From Marinobacter sediminicola (lineage in GTDB: Bacteria > Pseudomonadota > Gammaproteobacteria > Pseudomonadales > Oleiphilaceae): a DNA stretch of 64,000 bases. The translations under genes and the position numbers were made by a program. Shown here one piece after another: positions 1 to 9,152 of this stretch. Location: positions 1 through 64,000 of the forward strand of contig NZ_JAVIXR010000013.1 of assembly GCF_031157525.1 (NCBI RefSeq), read 5' to 3'. The stretch's first letter is position 1. Every line of letters starts with the position of its first letter. The notes under the pieces are model-generated. The model made no database searches. It was given only the letters and a program-made list of their open reading frames with translations, and was not told the origin of the DNA.

Positions 1-453
1 GAATCTCTCCAAATCGCCAATGACTCAAAAAATGCTGATACCAAGATTTCACGCTTAGATTTGGCCAAAGAAAGGTTGGATGAGCTAAAGGACCTAGTCA
101 AAGAAAACCCTTGGATCAAAATCGATCAGCTTTCGGAAGTTGAACAGAACATCAGCACGTTGGAATGGGAATTCAAACAAGCCAATTATCGGGAAGCGGC
201 AGATGGCAATATGCGTGGCCAAGCCCTTGAAAAAGAAAGGAAAATCGAGGAAGGCCTTCTGGAATATGAAAAACTTCTGGAACAGGGAGTAGATACCCCC
301 TTTACATACCGTAGGCTCTCTATTCTGTATTCAAAGCGGAAAGACCGGGAAAATGAGCTACGTGTTCTGAGGACGGCACTAAGAAATGTACCGGTTGAAA
401 ACTCAAAACACTATCAATGGTTCGCGGAGCGTCTTGCCAAGAAGTCAGAATGA
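1..453 (+). CDS. C-terminal part of a TPR-like hypothetical protein
   Basis: The reading frame is open from base 1, so the gene begins left of the window. The TTG at 61 is probably internal. The visible 150 residues are strongly charged and helical, with pairs of amphipathic helices such as GLLEYEKLLEQG and TYRRLSILYSKRKDRENEL. These look like two degenerate tetratricopeptide repeats and suggest a protein-interaction role. No catalytic motif is visible. It may be cargo of the mobilizable element to its right or the last gene left of it; the sequence does not decide. Function unknown. Confidence 0.6.
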   Translation, partial: ESLQIANDSKNADTKISRLDLAKERLDELKDLVKENPWIKIDQLSEVEQNISTLEWEFKQANYREAADGNMRGQALEKERKIEEGLLEYEKLLEQGVDTPFTYRRLSILYSKRKDRENELRVLRTALRNVPVENSKHYQWFAERLAKKSE

Positions 454-818
454 ATCCCGTACAGTCAGATTGTGCCTAATATTGGAGTCGATCATCCCAC
501 CTGAATGTCCGCTTTGCGACCGAAGCGGCCAACTTATGATGTCATTACCACCACCCCCCCGGCGACTTTGTGTTTGCTGAAGAGGCTGAGCAAGTTGCGT
601 CTTTACTACCACATAGAAAACCAGATTTGATGCAATGATGGTTCTCACCTTGCAGTTTCGTCAATTTCGCTCTGCTAATGACGCTGTAGCAACCAACTGG
701 CACTGAATTGCCTGCCCCGTTAAATCAATCTTCCAGGGAGCTTTGCATACATGGTTTTAGACTTGCCCCCCCTGCGCTGACAATCCTATGTTTAGCCGGA
801 CTCAACATTAGAAATACA
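454..818. other. intergenic stretch, no gene seen
   Basis: There is no credible ORF, tRNA or strong terminator here. A short C-tract near 555 is the only compositional oddity. The relaxase gene ends at the right border and the TPR-like gene at the left border, so the two genes converge on this stretch. Confidence 0.5.
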
Positions 819-1985
819 TCAAACATTTTCAGGGTAAGCTGCCTGATGTTCTGATAAATCATCGCTAAGCTCAATCCATGCTCTTTTAGCTTTCACTGCT
901 GCGCATATCTCACTCGCGTGGCTGGCGAGCTCAGACACTGAAACACCGAGGCCGCCACATAGCTCATTGAACAAAACACTGTAATTGCCAATCAGCTCCT
1001 CAGCAGCACTCAATTCCGCCAATGCCTCAAGGTAAAGCTGCTCAAAATTCGAGCTGTCACGTGAGAGTTGGCTAAGTTGACTCCGGTGCTGGCTATAGCT
1101 TTTCACCCAATCCAGTAACTCCTCAGGAGCCATACCAATATGACGGTAGGCGTCAGTGCGACAATACTCGGTTTTGTATTTGAGTTGATATTGGCGGGCG
1201 ACATAAAGGGCTTTGGCTCTAGCTTCCATGATCCTTCGCGCCGAAACTTCCAACTCAGATCGTATTCTTTTCGACTCGGCTTCCGCCCATTCTTTACGAT
1301 CACCAACCGTGAACAAAAACGGCGGTTGGTTAACTCGTAGAGGGGGCAATTTTATTGTCTCGCGTTTGACCTCTCCCTCCAGCAACGAGTACCACTCTCT
1401 GACTTTTTTATGTCGGGCCCTCGACTTTTTTAACCCCCGGATAAGCACCTCATCGAAACATGACATGTGTGCCGCATAATCATCTTGCAGCAAAGATAGT
1501 TTTTGGGCGCTACCGTAAAATGCCTTTGCAGAAAGCGTCGCTGTGCTATGTGCATCACGAACCACCGGGACGTGATAGGCATGAATATGAGGGCTCGTTT
1601 CATCCAGGTGCAGAGTGGCGCTCACAATATCTTCAGCCCCATACCGGCTTAATAGAAAACCCAGAGAGTGCTGGGCCCAGCTATTAATATGAGCAGGCGA
1701 TTTACCGGCCCAGTATTCATCTCGAACCGTCAGCACGAACTCAACGGCCCAAACAGCATCCTTTCGGATGCTTTTTACCCCGGCATTTTTCCGCGCCTCG
1801 ATCACTTCGCCAACACGGCTTTTGACCAATTCGTCAGGAGAGCGTCCCTCGCCAATCAACGCCACGTTAAGGTGTGTTTTCCGAGGATCGGCGTTGGGTG
1901 TCTCAATAACCCGTGTAACGTGAGCGCTACTAAGGGCGACGTTTGTTTTCTTTAGCTTTTTAGTTCGGAGAATTACCGCTGTCAT
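819..1985 (-). CDS. MobV (Mob/Pre) family relaxase
   Basis: A 388-residue protein of the plasmid Mob/Pre (MobV) relaxase family, which nicks DNA at oriT to start conjugative mobilization. The family's histidine-rich metal motif is seen as HLDETSPHIHAYHVPV around residues 128-143, preceded by the usual N-terminal region with HLN and a 'DAVWAVEFVLT' strand. The C-terminal half is charged and helical, as in other MobV proteins. The start at 1985 follows a GAGG-like ribosome site. The gene sits next to a repeat-rich intergenic region (2095-2280), the expected place for oriT. With the integrase, AlpA-like and DUF3987 genes it forms an integrative mobilizable element. No mating-pair formation genes are visible, so transfer would need a helper. 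Confidence 0.85.
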   Translation of the reverse strand: MTAVILRTKKLKKTNVALSSAHVTRVIETPNADPRKTHLNVALIGEGRSPDELVKSRVGEVIEARKNAGVKSIRKDAVWAVEFVLTVRDEYWAGKSPAHINSWAQHSLGFLLSRYGAEDIVSATLHLDETSPHIHAYHVPVVRDAHSTATLSAKAFYGSAQKLSLLQDDYAAHMSCFDEVLIRGLKKSRARHKKVREWYSLLEGEVKRETIKLPPLRVNQPPFLFTVGDRKEWAEAESKRIRSELEVSARRIMEARAKALYVARQYQLKYKTEYCRTDAYRHIGMAPEELLDWVKSYSQHRSQLSQLSRDSSNFEQLYLEALAELSAAEELIGNYSVLFNELCGGLGVSVSELASHASEICAAVKAKRAWIELSDDLSEHQAAYPENV

Positions 1986-2094
1986 AACTCAGCCTCTGGC
2001 TTGGGATCCCGACCGGTGAAGTGTAGTGAGTACGCTTAACAACTCTTTAGCCTCTGCTCCCTAAACCATAATTTGATAAAGCCACCCCGCAGAA

Positions 2095-2280
2095 GTGGCG
2101 GAAATGGCGGATTCCAGTAATTTCAATGGGTACAGGTGGCGGACGGGGTGCGGAGCGTGGCGGAAACTGGCGGAAAATAATCTCCGCCAGTTTCCGCACG
2201 AATTCCGCCAACGGCCAGGAATCTATCCTTATGATTTATATTACGTTTACTTATTTCCGCTTTATCCGCCATTTCCGCCA
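2095..2280. repeat. GGCGGA repeat cluster with perfect hairpin; candidate oriT or origin
   Basis: The motif TGGCGGA, or its complement TCCGCCA, occurs about ten times in under 200 bases, first mainly in one orientation (2096-2174) and then inverted (2183-2279). At its centre, 15 bases at 2160-2174 pair perfectly with 2183-2197 across an 8-base loop. A second cluster of TCCGCC/TTCCGC lies at 2253-2280. MobV origins of transfer normally lie just upstream of mob, as here. The motif density also resembles iterons. It could instead be an operator for mob. No T-tract follows, so it is not a simple terminator. Confidence 0.6.
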
Positions 2281-2314
2281 TTCAACATCGCTAGCTGGCG
2301 ACAAAGATTTCCGA

Positions 2315-3817
2315 TTACCTAATGACTGTCCATTCGACGGGGGCACCTTTACGGCCGTGTTCCGTAACATCTACATGTCCCAATGTTTCGAGGTGTCTGA
2401 GTGTTTTTCGAATATCGGCTGCCTTTCGGTTGAAAAGCCGACGGGAGATCCTCTTAAAATCATTTGAGTGAAGAACCCCTCCGGACTGGGTAACAATCCA
2501 TTCCAATAACTCTCGAGCGAGGTGATCCCTCTCCTCGTAAAAGGCTTCTTCCTCTCTGAAAGCGGTTGAGGAGAGGTAATACTTAATAAGCACAAACGCC
2601 CTCTGAACATGACTACGTTCAATTGTTTCGGCCTGCTCGATAAAAGCCAGCACTGCCGCAATACGCGCAGCGATTTCAGCGGCCTTACTTGCACTAGCTC
2701 TCATTCGTGCAAACTCACCGCCCTCCAAATTTTCTGCTTCAATCTGGTTGTAACCTTCCACCCATTCCGCAAGGGCGTTCCTTTTAATTTGCATGACCCT
2801 AGGCTCTAGTGCGCCGGTTCGCCGACACACCGGAAGTGGAGTTTTTAGTAGATGTGATAGACGGGTCGAATACGTGTCATAAGCTGGTACTTCAAATATA
2901 TTGGCGCTCAATGAGTCTGGGCCAAGAAATCGCGTTCCAGCCATAGTTTTTTCGTGGCAGATAAGAAACCGGGCGAGAAACCCTTGTCCCTGAAACAGCT
3001 CATCTGACAGGATTCGCTTAGCCACTACGGGCTGCACCATCAGATGCGCAGATAGCCTCCGGCCAATTAGCTGGCCAGAGTCTGTAGTATTCGCTCTGGA
3101 GCGCGTTATTGAATCCCCGCCCCAGAGAGCCGACATCATTGCGATGGTTCGCCCTCTACTATCGTCACTCATTCCGTGACCACCAAAGAATCCAACTCCC
3201 TCATCTGAAAAAAGACCAAGGGTTGGCAGCCCATCTCGCAAATGCCCGTATATCCCTTCCGAATTCGGCTCCTGTATCAAAACGTGGGGGATTTTGGGCT
3301 CTGAAGGACGGAGTGCCTCAAGCTCCTCAAGCTGCTTTTGCAAGCTGCTCAATGCATCCTTCCCGTGATTTTGATTTTTTTTGAACTGGTTTCGACAAGC
3401 CTCGTAAGTAGTTTGCCAGGCCTCCATGGCAGCTCTGTGCTTTGGAGCGTTCGCTTCTATTTCCGCCTGTCGCTGCGTTTGCCAATGAGTGATTGGCGCC
3501 AATGCGATTTTATCTACAGAAGACTTCCGGTCGCCTGAGTCGGCAACCGTTAAAAAATAAAGCGAAACGGGGCTTCGAAGGGTATCTCCACGGCCTACGT
3601 CAATATGAGGCTGCGCAACAAGGGTAGCAGCAGCCAGGACAGACTGTGCAGCGATTCCCTTTGGTGCCTGGATTGCACCGGAAATGGCTATCGCCGCCTC
3701 GCCCAAAATCGGCCCCAACGCCTCAATCGGGTATTCTAGGTCTGGCTGGGGATCTACCAAGAAGCGTGAATTATCCCTGCCTTCCCGCTCAAGCTTGAGT
3801 ACATTAGCGTTAGGCAT
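2315..3817 (-). CDS. DUF3987 (YfjI-like) protein
   Basis: About 500 residues, matching DUF3987 proteins that are common on integrative elements and prophages and related to plasmid/phage primase-helicase cargo. Visible family features are an N-terminal domain with 'SVLAAATLVAQPHIDV', a P-loop-like 'VADSGDRKSSVDKI' near residue 92, 'GLFSDEGVGFFGGHGM' near residue 200 (Walker B-like), and a C-terminal winged-helix-like part. The biochemical function is not established; a role in element replication is inferred. I chose the ATG at 3817 because a GGAGG sequence lies just upstream. It overlaps the TGA of the AlpA-like gene, implying translational coupling. Confidence 0.7.
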   Translation of the reverse strand: MPNANVLKLEREGRDNSRFLVDPQPDLEYPIEALGPILGEAAIAISGAIQAPKGIAAQSVLAAATLVAQPHIDVGRGDTLRSPVSLYFLTVADSGDRKSSVDKIALAPITHWQTQRQAEIEANAPKHRAAMEAWQTTYEACRNQFKKNQNHGKDALSSLQKQLEELEALRPSEPKIPHVLIQEPNSEGIYGHLRDGLPTLGLFSDEGVGFFGGHGMSDDSRGRTIAMMSALWGGDSITRSRANTTDSGQLIGRRLSAHLMVQPVVAKRILSDELFQGQGFLARFLICHEKTMAGTRFLGPDSLSANIFEVPAYDTYSTRLSHLLKTPLPVCRRTGALEPRVMQIKRNALAEWVEGYNQIEAENLEGGEFARMRASASKAAEIAARIAAVLAFIEQAETIERSHVQRAFVLIKYYLSSTAFREEEAFYEERDHLARELLEWIVTQSGGVLHSNDFKRISRRLFNRKAADIRKTLRHLETLGHVDVTEHGRKGAPVEWTVIR

Positions 3818-4029
3818 CACATACCCCCCTCTTGTGCTCTCGCAACCCAGGCCTCAAGTGCTTTTAACGTATACCGAACACTCCGTCCGAAGCTGACGTA
3901 CGTAGGTGCAGGTAACCCGGCAAGCGTTCCTGTCCAGCGGCTTTGTCGTATCGTGATGGGGCTAAACCCAAGATAGTAAGCAGCTTGGCGCTCGGTGAGA
4001 TATCGGTTTTCAAACAACTCGTCACGCAT
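3817..4029 (-). CDS. AlpA/excisionase-like HTH protein
   Basis: A 70-residue helix-turn-helix protein of the AlpA/MerR-like type: 'LTERQAAYYLGFSPITIRQSR' is the HTH and 'GRSVRYTLKALEAWV' the wing and final helix. In P4-like elements such proteins act as excisionases or activate the integrase gene. The open frame extends to 4137, but the ATG at 4029 is preceded at proper distance by AGGAG and starts just before the domain. It overlaps the DUF3987 start, so the two form one transcription unit, and it lies downstream of the integrase on the same strand. Confidence 0.75.
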   Translation of the reverse strand: MRDELFENRYLTERQAAYYLGFSPITIRQSRWTGTLAGLPAPTYVSFGRSVRYTLKALEAWVARAQEGGM

Positions 4030-4328
4030 TCCAATTCTCCTGAAAAGACCGGCGAGCTGAGCAACCACCACCATTGTGTTTTTTCTATCCGCACAATAAA
4101 GTGGCGACTGGCTATGATTCAAAAAGTGTGGCAACACTTCTTAGATCCACAGCCAAGGTCGGCTAAGCCGGCTAAATCTTGGGGAGGTTGACGCGCGTCC
4201 GGCAAGACACTCCTCGTCATCCTCCCCAACCCTTTGAGTCTCTCGATATATCTCGAGATCTACTCAATGCTACCAGAGGAAAACGTCGGAATTTGCCTGT
4301 GTACACACTCGCAGAATGTGGCGAGAGC

Positions 4329-5582
4329 TTATGCCTGGTGGATTTTCTCGTGAACCAAAACGCCCCAGGAATTTAGAGCTTTTTTCTGCTCTTCTATGAG
4401 CTGAGCACGCTGGTATGTGTCTTCAAGCCGGTCCTCACTCAGATGATTGAGAATTCGCCTGATGATGTGAGGAGGAGTGCCGCAGTGCTCTCCGAGGCCA
4501 GTAGCAACCGTTCGTCGAAGATCATGCACAGAGAATCGTTTCATGCCAGCCAATGGCGCGCTTTCATCAAGCGTTGCTGTTTTGACACCTTGTAGGCGAG
4601 CAACCGCCGTCGTCAGGGAAGCTGGAAGGATAGGTTGATCCTCCAATCGGGCACTCTGGAAAACGAACTCCGACTCCCGCGGCAAGGACTCGAGAATGTC
4701 CAAGAGCGCATCAGAGATATGTAGCACATGAGCGCGGCGACTTTTTGTCGTATTGGCCGGCAAAGTCCAAAGGCGTCGCTGTAGGTCGACATCGTTCCAG
4801 CGCGTTTGACAAAGCTCTCCTCGGCGCATTCCGGTCAACAAGAGAGCCCTCAAAGCTGCGCCAACAGAAGCAGACAAATCGTTTTCTTCGATCGCCCACC
4901 ACAACAGTTTGATCTCGTCTAATGATAGATAACGTTCACCAGCTTGGCCTTTAGAAGCACCCAGTTTCGATGGTTCAAGGCCAAAAGCTGGGTTGTGATC
5001 AACCTGCCCTCTCACCTCGGCCAAATTGAACATCCCATTGAATATGGTAAGGCACTTTCGTGCTTGCTCCCGGCTATGTCGCTCCGCAACATCAGAAACA
5101 AGAGACGTTATCATTTGTCTTGAGATGGAGTTTACTAAAAGGGATGCAACTCGGTGCTGAAGATACTTCTGCCAGCGCCAAATGGTCTGTATAACAACAG
5201 TTTCTGAGGGAACTCGTTTAGTGCGAGAAGATGGGGTAGAGCTGTATATCTTTATCCAGGCATCGAACAACTCTTGACCTGTCCAAGTCTGCTCCGCAGC
5301 GAGCTTGGCTTGGCGGAATACTCGCTTAGGATTTAACCCATCAGATAAGTGTGCCCGCGCCTCTCCATGGGCATCCCTGGCTTGCTGGAGGGTCATAGTT
5401 GGATAGCGACCCAAAGCGAAAGCATCTTGCTTGCCCTGAAATCGGTACCGATAGAACCAGGTTTTGCTGGCTTTCACAGAGACGCGTAACGCCAGTCCTC
5501 CTCCATGAGGAGATCGCACCGACTCCCAAAACACAGAATCCTTAGGCTTTAGAGAAGCAACTTGCCGATCGGTCGTAATCAA
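4329..5582 (-). CDS. tyrosine recombinase/integrase, P4-like
   Basis: A 417-residue phage-type integrase. The N-terminal arm-binding domain (DUF4102-like: 'GGGLALRVSVKASKTWFYRY', 'ALGRYPTMTLQQARDAH') spans about residues 1-100, followed by a core-binding domain and the catalytic domain. Catalytic residues are visible: Arg in TGMRRGEL (about 249), HDLRR (about 354), His in LNHLSEDR (about 377) and the nucleophile Tyr in LEDTYQRA (about 386). It starts 160 bases from the tRNA-Arg 3' fragment at 5745, the classic position of an integrase beside its attachment site, so it most likely inserted the element lying to its left. Confidence 0.9.
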   Translation of the reverse strand: MITTDRQVASLKPKDSVFWESVRSPHGGGLALRVSVKASKTWFYRYRFQGKQDAFALGRYPTMTLQQARDAHGEARAHLSDGLNPKRVFRQAKLAAEQTWTGQELFDAWIKIYSSTPSSRTKRVPSETVVIQTIWRWQKYLQHRVASLLVNSISRQMITSLVSDVAERHSREQARKCLTIFNGMFNLAEVRGQVDHNPAFGLEPSKLGASKGQAGERYLSLDEIKLLWWAIEENDLSASVGAALRALLLTGMRRGELCQTRWNDVDLQRRLWTLPANTTKSRRAHVLHISDALLDILESLPRESEFVFQSARLEDQPILPASLTTAVARLQGVKTATLDESAPLAGMKRFSVHDLRRTVATGLGEHCGTPPHIIRRILNHLSEDRLEDTYQRAQLIEEQKKALNSWGVLVHEKIHQA

Positions 5583-5744
5583 TAGAGTCTTCCTCTGGAT
5601 CAGAAATTATAACCACAACCGTAACCACAAAATGAGTGTATAGAGGGAGATAACCAAAGACAACACCATATCGAAAAACGATGCAACTCGCTGTTTTTAT
5701 GGTATTTATATGATAGCAGAAGATATTAAAACGAGTTAGACTAT

Positions 5745-5793
5745 CGCCCTCCGAAGGCAGGGGTCACAGGTTCAAATCCTGTCGGGCGCGCCA
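5745..5793 (+). repeat. attachment repeat 1: 3' half of tRNA-Arg(CCG)
   Basis: From the anticodon loop (CTCCGAA, anticodon CCG) to the CCA end this matches a tRNA-Arg of the argX type: anticodon 3' stem GGCAG, T arm ACAGG-TTCAAAT-CCTGT, acceptor strand CGGGCGC and GCCA. The 5' half is absent: upstream sequence is A+T-rich and has no D arm or acceptor strand. It is therefore an integration scar (att), not a working tRNA gene. Copies 2 and 3 lie at 53401 and 59148. This copy keeps the best anticodon-arm and variable-loop sequence of the three. Confidence 0.85.
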
Positions 5794-5801
5794 TATTTTT
5801 C

Positions 5802-5834
5802 AAGGCCTTACGTGAAAACGTAGGGCCTTTTTAT
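5802..5834 (+). terminator. tRNA-Arg terminator, copy 1
   Basis: Inverted repeat AAGGCCTTACG / CGTAGGGCCTT with a GAAAA-type loop followed by TTTTT. The same hairpin follows all three tRNA fragments, so it is the original terminator of the tRNA gene carried along in the repeat. Confidence 0.75.
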
Positions 5835-5953
5835 TTGGCTGTGTCCAAATTGTGTCCATGGTGTGTCCACGGTTTTAAATCAACTTTTCGTGGAGCGGTG
5901 TTTTTGACCCTTGCCGTATTTCGGCACAGGTCGATTTGGACACAGACTGTTTC

Positions 5954-8900
5954 CTACCCAATCGCATTTCTCATATTCTGCTGCATCGACGATTTAAACG
6001 CCGAATCACTGGCAATAAGGCGGTATAACTCCATATCCTGCCGACGGCGTTTGAGCATCACTTCCTCAAAAATCTTCTCGAACGCAAGAGAGCGATTATC
6101 TGCGTCTTGGTTGCTACGGTATTTGGTTTCGAAGTCTGGGTGCTCCTGAATGGTTTGCATAATGCTCAGGAACTTCACTCTCTGCTCCTCGGGAGTTGCC
6201 TCCCAGCCTTGGAACCAACGCTCGTTAAAGCTCTGGATAATCTGGTCTAGCGGATCGGTTTCCTGTTCTCCCCCATGGGCCCCACGGGGATTCGGATTGG
6301 CAGGATTCAGTTCGCTGTCAGCCTCATCATCCAGGCCAATACCGTAATTCAGCTTGACCCGTTCCAGACCATAGGAAGACAAGTCTACAGAGTTAAGAAG
6401 TGCATCAATTTTATCTGCATCCTTATCTTTCACTTTTAGCTTCGGAATCAGGAACTTCAGAAACCAGAAGAGCTTCTCCCAAGCAATTATCTCGAAGGGC
6501 ATGATGGATGCCACTTGCCCATATATTTTCACAAACTGCTTGGCCTTGATTTTAAAGTCAGCCTTTTCCTCTTCTTCCAAATCCAGCTCGCTATTAAACC
6601 GTTCCGCTGCCGTATCAATAATAGGGCTGAGTTTTTGCGCGTCGGCATTACCAAAATACAGGCTGATGAATTCTTCAACTTCTGGCCAGTCGTAAACCCC
6701 TACGTCTTCCAGGTTGTCTTTCAACTCGTGGAGAACGTTGATGTCAGTGGCCTCAGATAAACTGGTAGCGGTGTAAAAGGGATCAAAGGCGGCTTTGATG
6801 TCATCCACATCGTTGAAAAAATCCAGAATGAACAAATCTTCGGTTTTCTTGCCCCATTTGGGTGCCGCCCGATTCAAGCGAGACAGCGCTTGCACCGCCA
6901 GAACACCTTGCAGCTTTTTATCCACATACATGGTGCACAGCTTGGGTTGGTCAAAACCGGTCAGATATTTGTTCGCGACCACCAGTAACCGGAATTCGTC
7001 CTTGTCGAATTGCACGCGGGTTTCAGATTCTGCAAAGCCATTCGCTTGTGCTTCAGTATACTCAATACCATCTACTTCTTTGGTACCCGAGAAAGCAACC
7101 AGCACTTTAAAGGGGTGCCCACGTTTTTCTAACAAGCCGGCAATTGCTTTGTAATAACGGATGGCAGATTCAATATTCTGAGTGACCACCATGCCCTTGG
7201 CTTTGCCCTTAAGCCGCTTGCTGTTTACGACTTGCGAAATGAAGTGTTCCAGCATGATCTCTGCTTTTACCGCAATCGTTTGCGGATGGCGCTCCACGTA
7301 CGCTCTGAGCTTTTTCTGTGCCTTGGCGGTATCGAACAGCGGGTTATCTTTTATGGACTTCTGGATCTCGTAATAACTGCGGTACGTGGTGTAATTGGCA
7401 AGTACATCCAGAATAAAGCCTTCCTCTATCGCCTGCTTCATGGAGTACAGGTGAAACGGTTGGAAGCTGCCGTCTGGCTGCAGCTGACCGAATTTTTCTA
7501 GGGTGCTGTTCTTGGGTGTGGCGGTGAACGCAAAGTATGAGGCATTACCCCGCATCTTGCGGGACTGCATGGCAGTGAGAACCTTGTCCTGGGCGTCGTC
7601 CGCGCCCTCTTCGCTCGCGCTCTGCCCCATTGCCTGATTCATTTTGCCGTGGGCACTGCCATCTTGTGAACCGTGGGCTTCGTCGATGATGACGGCGAAG
7701 CGCTTATCGCTCATGTCTTCGATGCCATCGATAATGAACGGGAATTTCTGGATGGTGGTGATAATGATTTTCTTGCCCTGCTCCAACGCCTGCTTAAGAT
7801 CGGCAGACTTCATAGCAGGCGCAATGATGTTCTTTATCTCTGAGAAGTCCCGAATGTTCTCTCGCAACTGTTTGTCTAACAAACGTCGGTCGGTTACCAC
7901 AATCACAGAATCAAACAGCGGCACTTCAAGCCCTTTCGCGCCGGGCACCTCAAGGGATACAGGGTAAGTTTCAATCAACTGGTAGGCCGCCCAAGTGATT
8001 GAATTAGACTTACCGGAGCCTGCAGAGTGCTGTATCAGATAGGTCTGGCCCGCGCCTTGCTCACTGGCATGGGTTATCAGTTTGCGCACGACATCCAGCT
8101 GTTGGTATCTGGGGAAAAACAGCGTGCGCTTGCTCAAAGGTGTTTTGCTGGTGCCATCCAATCGGACGAAGTGCTGAACGATGTTGGCAATACTGGCTCG
8201 ACTGAAGACTTCTTCCCAAAGGTAAGCGCTTTTATGGCCGTTAGGATTTGGCGGGTTGCCGGCCCCATGATTATGCCCTTTGTTAAAAGGCAGGAAAATG
8301 GTCTTTTGCTCCGCCAACTTGGTGGTCATATAGACCTCATCGGTGTCCATCGTCATATGAACCAAGCAACGACCGAACTGTAGCAATGTCTGGCTGGTGT
8401 CCCGATCCTGCCGATATTGCCTTTGGCCATGAAAACGAGCAGTTTGCCCAGTCCATGGGTTCTTCAGCTCCAGAGTGACGAAAGGCAGGCCGTTGAGAAA
8501 GAGCACCATATCGATCTCTTCCAGCGTGTTGGTCATCGAGTAACGCACCTGCCGGGTACTGCTAAAGATGTTTTGCTGAAAGTTCTGTTTAACCTTGGCG
8601 GAACTACTGGCTAAGGGCGCCGGATACATCAGATGGAAGTGCACATCGTCGATATCCAGCCCCCGCTTCAGGAGATGCAAAGTTCCGTATTTTTTCGCTA
8701 ACTTATCAAAGCGATCAAGAATTCGAGTTTGCCAGTTGTCGTAGCGCTCTTTCAGGCGGGCCAACTCTTCGGTTTGAGTGGCTTCCAGAAACTGCCACAG
8801 AAAGCGGGTATCAACCGCATAGCGCGCATTGAAGTCACTCGCCTGGCCTAGCCGATAACCGTGATGCTGGCTGAATGGCACCGCCTCCTGCACACTCCGC

Positions 8901-8977
8901 TGTTCTTCCAGGCTGGTGCCGGTAAGGAACTTCTCGATGCTCGCTTCCAGTGCCTGTTCGTTGGTTTGGCTGGCCAT
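5954..8977 (-). CDS. hsdR: type I restriction endonuclease subunit R
   Basis: The motor and nuclease subunit of a type I restriction-modification system, about 1007 residues, a normal length for the family. The N-terminal PD-(D/E)XK nuclease core is seen as the FVTLELKNPW segment (Glu-x-Lys). SF2 helicase motifs follow: Walker A QHSAGSGKSNS near residue 318, DEAH box near 430, 'FTATPKNS', and 'LTGFDQPKL' with 'LNRAAPKWG' as late motifs. The C-terminal helical region contacts the methylase core. I use the ATG at 8977, which follows GGGGAG; the frame is open to 9007. It is the last gene of the defence operon, separated from the gene above by 175 bases that contain a strong hairpin. Confidence 0.93.
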   Translation of the reverse strand: MASQTNEQALEASIEKFLTGTSLEEQRSVQEAVPFSQHHGYRLGQASDFNARYAVDTRFLWQFLEATQTEELARLKERYDNWQTRILDRFDKLAKKYGTLHLLKRGLDIDDVHFHLMYPAPLASSSAKVKQNFQQNIFSSTRQVRYSMTNTLEEIDMVLFLNGLPFVTLELKNPWTGQTARFHGQRQYRQDRDTSQTLLQFGRCLVHMTMDTDEVYMTTKLAEQKTIFLPFNKGHNHGAGNPPNPNGHKSAYLWEEVFSRASIANIVQHFVRLDGTSKTPLSKRTLFFPRYQQLDVVRKLITHASEQGAGQTYLIQHSAGSGKSNSITWAAYQLIETYPVSLEVPGAKGLEVPLFDSVIVVTDRRLLDKQLRENIRDFSEIKNIIAPAMKSADLKQALEQGKKIIITTIQKFPFIIDGIEDMSDKRFAVIIDEAHGSQDGSAHGKMNQAMGQSASEEGADDAQDKVLTAMQSRKMRGNASYFAFTATPKNSTLEKFGQLQPDGSFQPFHLYSMKQAIEEGFILDVLANYTTYRSYYEIQKSIKDNPLFDTAKAQKKLRAYVERHPQTIAVKAEIMLEHFISQVVNSKRLKGKAKGMVVTQNIESAIRYYKAIAGLLEKRGHPFKVLVAFSGTKEVDGIEYTEAQANGFAESETRVQFDKDEFRLLVVANKYLTGFDQPKLCTMYVDKKLQGVLAVQALSRLNRAAPKWGKKTEDLFILDFFNDVDDIKAAFDPFYTATSLSEATDINVLHELKDNLEDVGVYDWPEVEEFISLYFGNADAQKLSPIIDTAAERFNSELDLEEEEKADFKIKAKQFVKIYGQVASIMPFEIIAWEKLFWFLKFLIPKLKVKDKDADKIDALLNSVDLSSYGLERVKLNYGIGLDDEADSELNPANPNPRGAHGGEQETDPLDQIIQSFNERWFQGWEATPEEQRVKFLSIMQTIQEHPDFETKYRSNQDADNRSLAFEKIFEEVMLKRRRQDMELYRLIASDSAFKSSMQQNMRNAIG

Positions 8978-8992
8978 ACTGCTCCCCGCTCT

Positions 8993-9030
8993 TCTCTGGC
9001 GCTTCATTCAGTCAAATGAAGCGCCAGAGA
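8993..9030 (-). promoter_or_regulatory. 16-bp perfect hairpin immediately upstream of hsdR
   Basis: Bases 8993-9008 pair perfectly with 9015-9030 around a 6-base loop. In the direction of hsdR transcription the stem ends only about 15 bases before the start codon, beside its GGGGAG ribosome site, and no T-tract follows. It could stall or attenuate transcription, protect a processed hsdR mRNA, or bind a dimeric regulator. On the plus strand it is followed by CCCTTTGTTTTT, so a terminator in that direction is possible but no plus-strand gene ends there. Confidence 0.6.
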
Positions 9031-9152
9031 TATCCCTTTGTTTTTAATATATTTTATCAATTATCGGATCGTCAAAAAACCGCACAATCAAATGAGACGA
9101 ACCGAAAAACCCACCCCGAGAACGTCTAGCAATGTCTAAAAATATCTAAAAA

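Larger units (their letters stand above)
1..5760. mobile_element. right part of an integrative mobilizable element
   Basis: The relaxase, candidate oriT, DUF3987, AlpA-like and integrase genes are contiguous and end at the tRNA-Arg(CCG) 3' half. The other end, with the 5' half or the intact tRNA gene, is not in the window, so the element extends left of base 1. The left limit given is the window edge and the inclusion of the first gene is uncertain. Confidence 0.55.

Noticed and set aside
445-648. Minus-strand 67-residue frame
   Set aside because: Low-complexity translation over a C-tract, no ribosome site, and overlap with the end of the first gene.
5745-5793. Functional tRNA-Arg gene
   Set aside because: Only the part from the anticodon loop to CCA exists; upstream bases do not form a D arm or the 5' acceptor strand.
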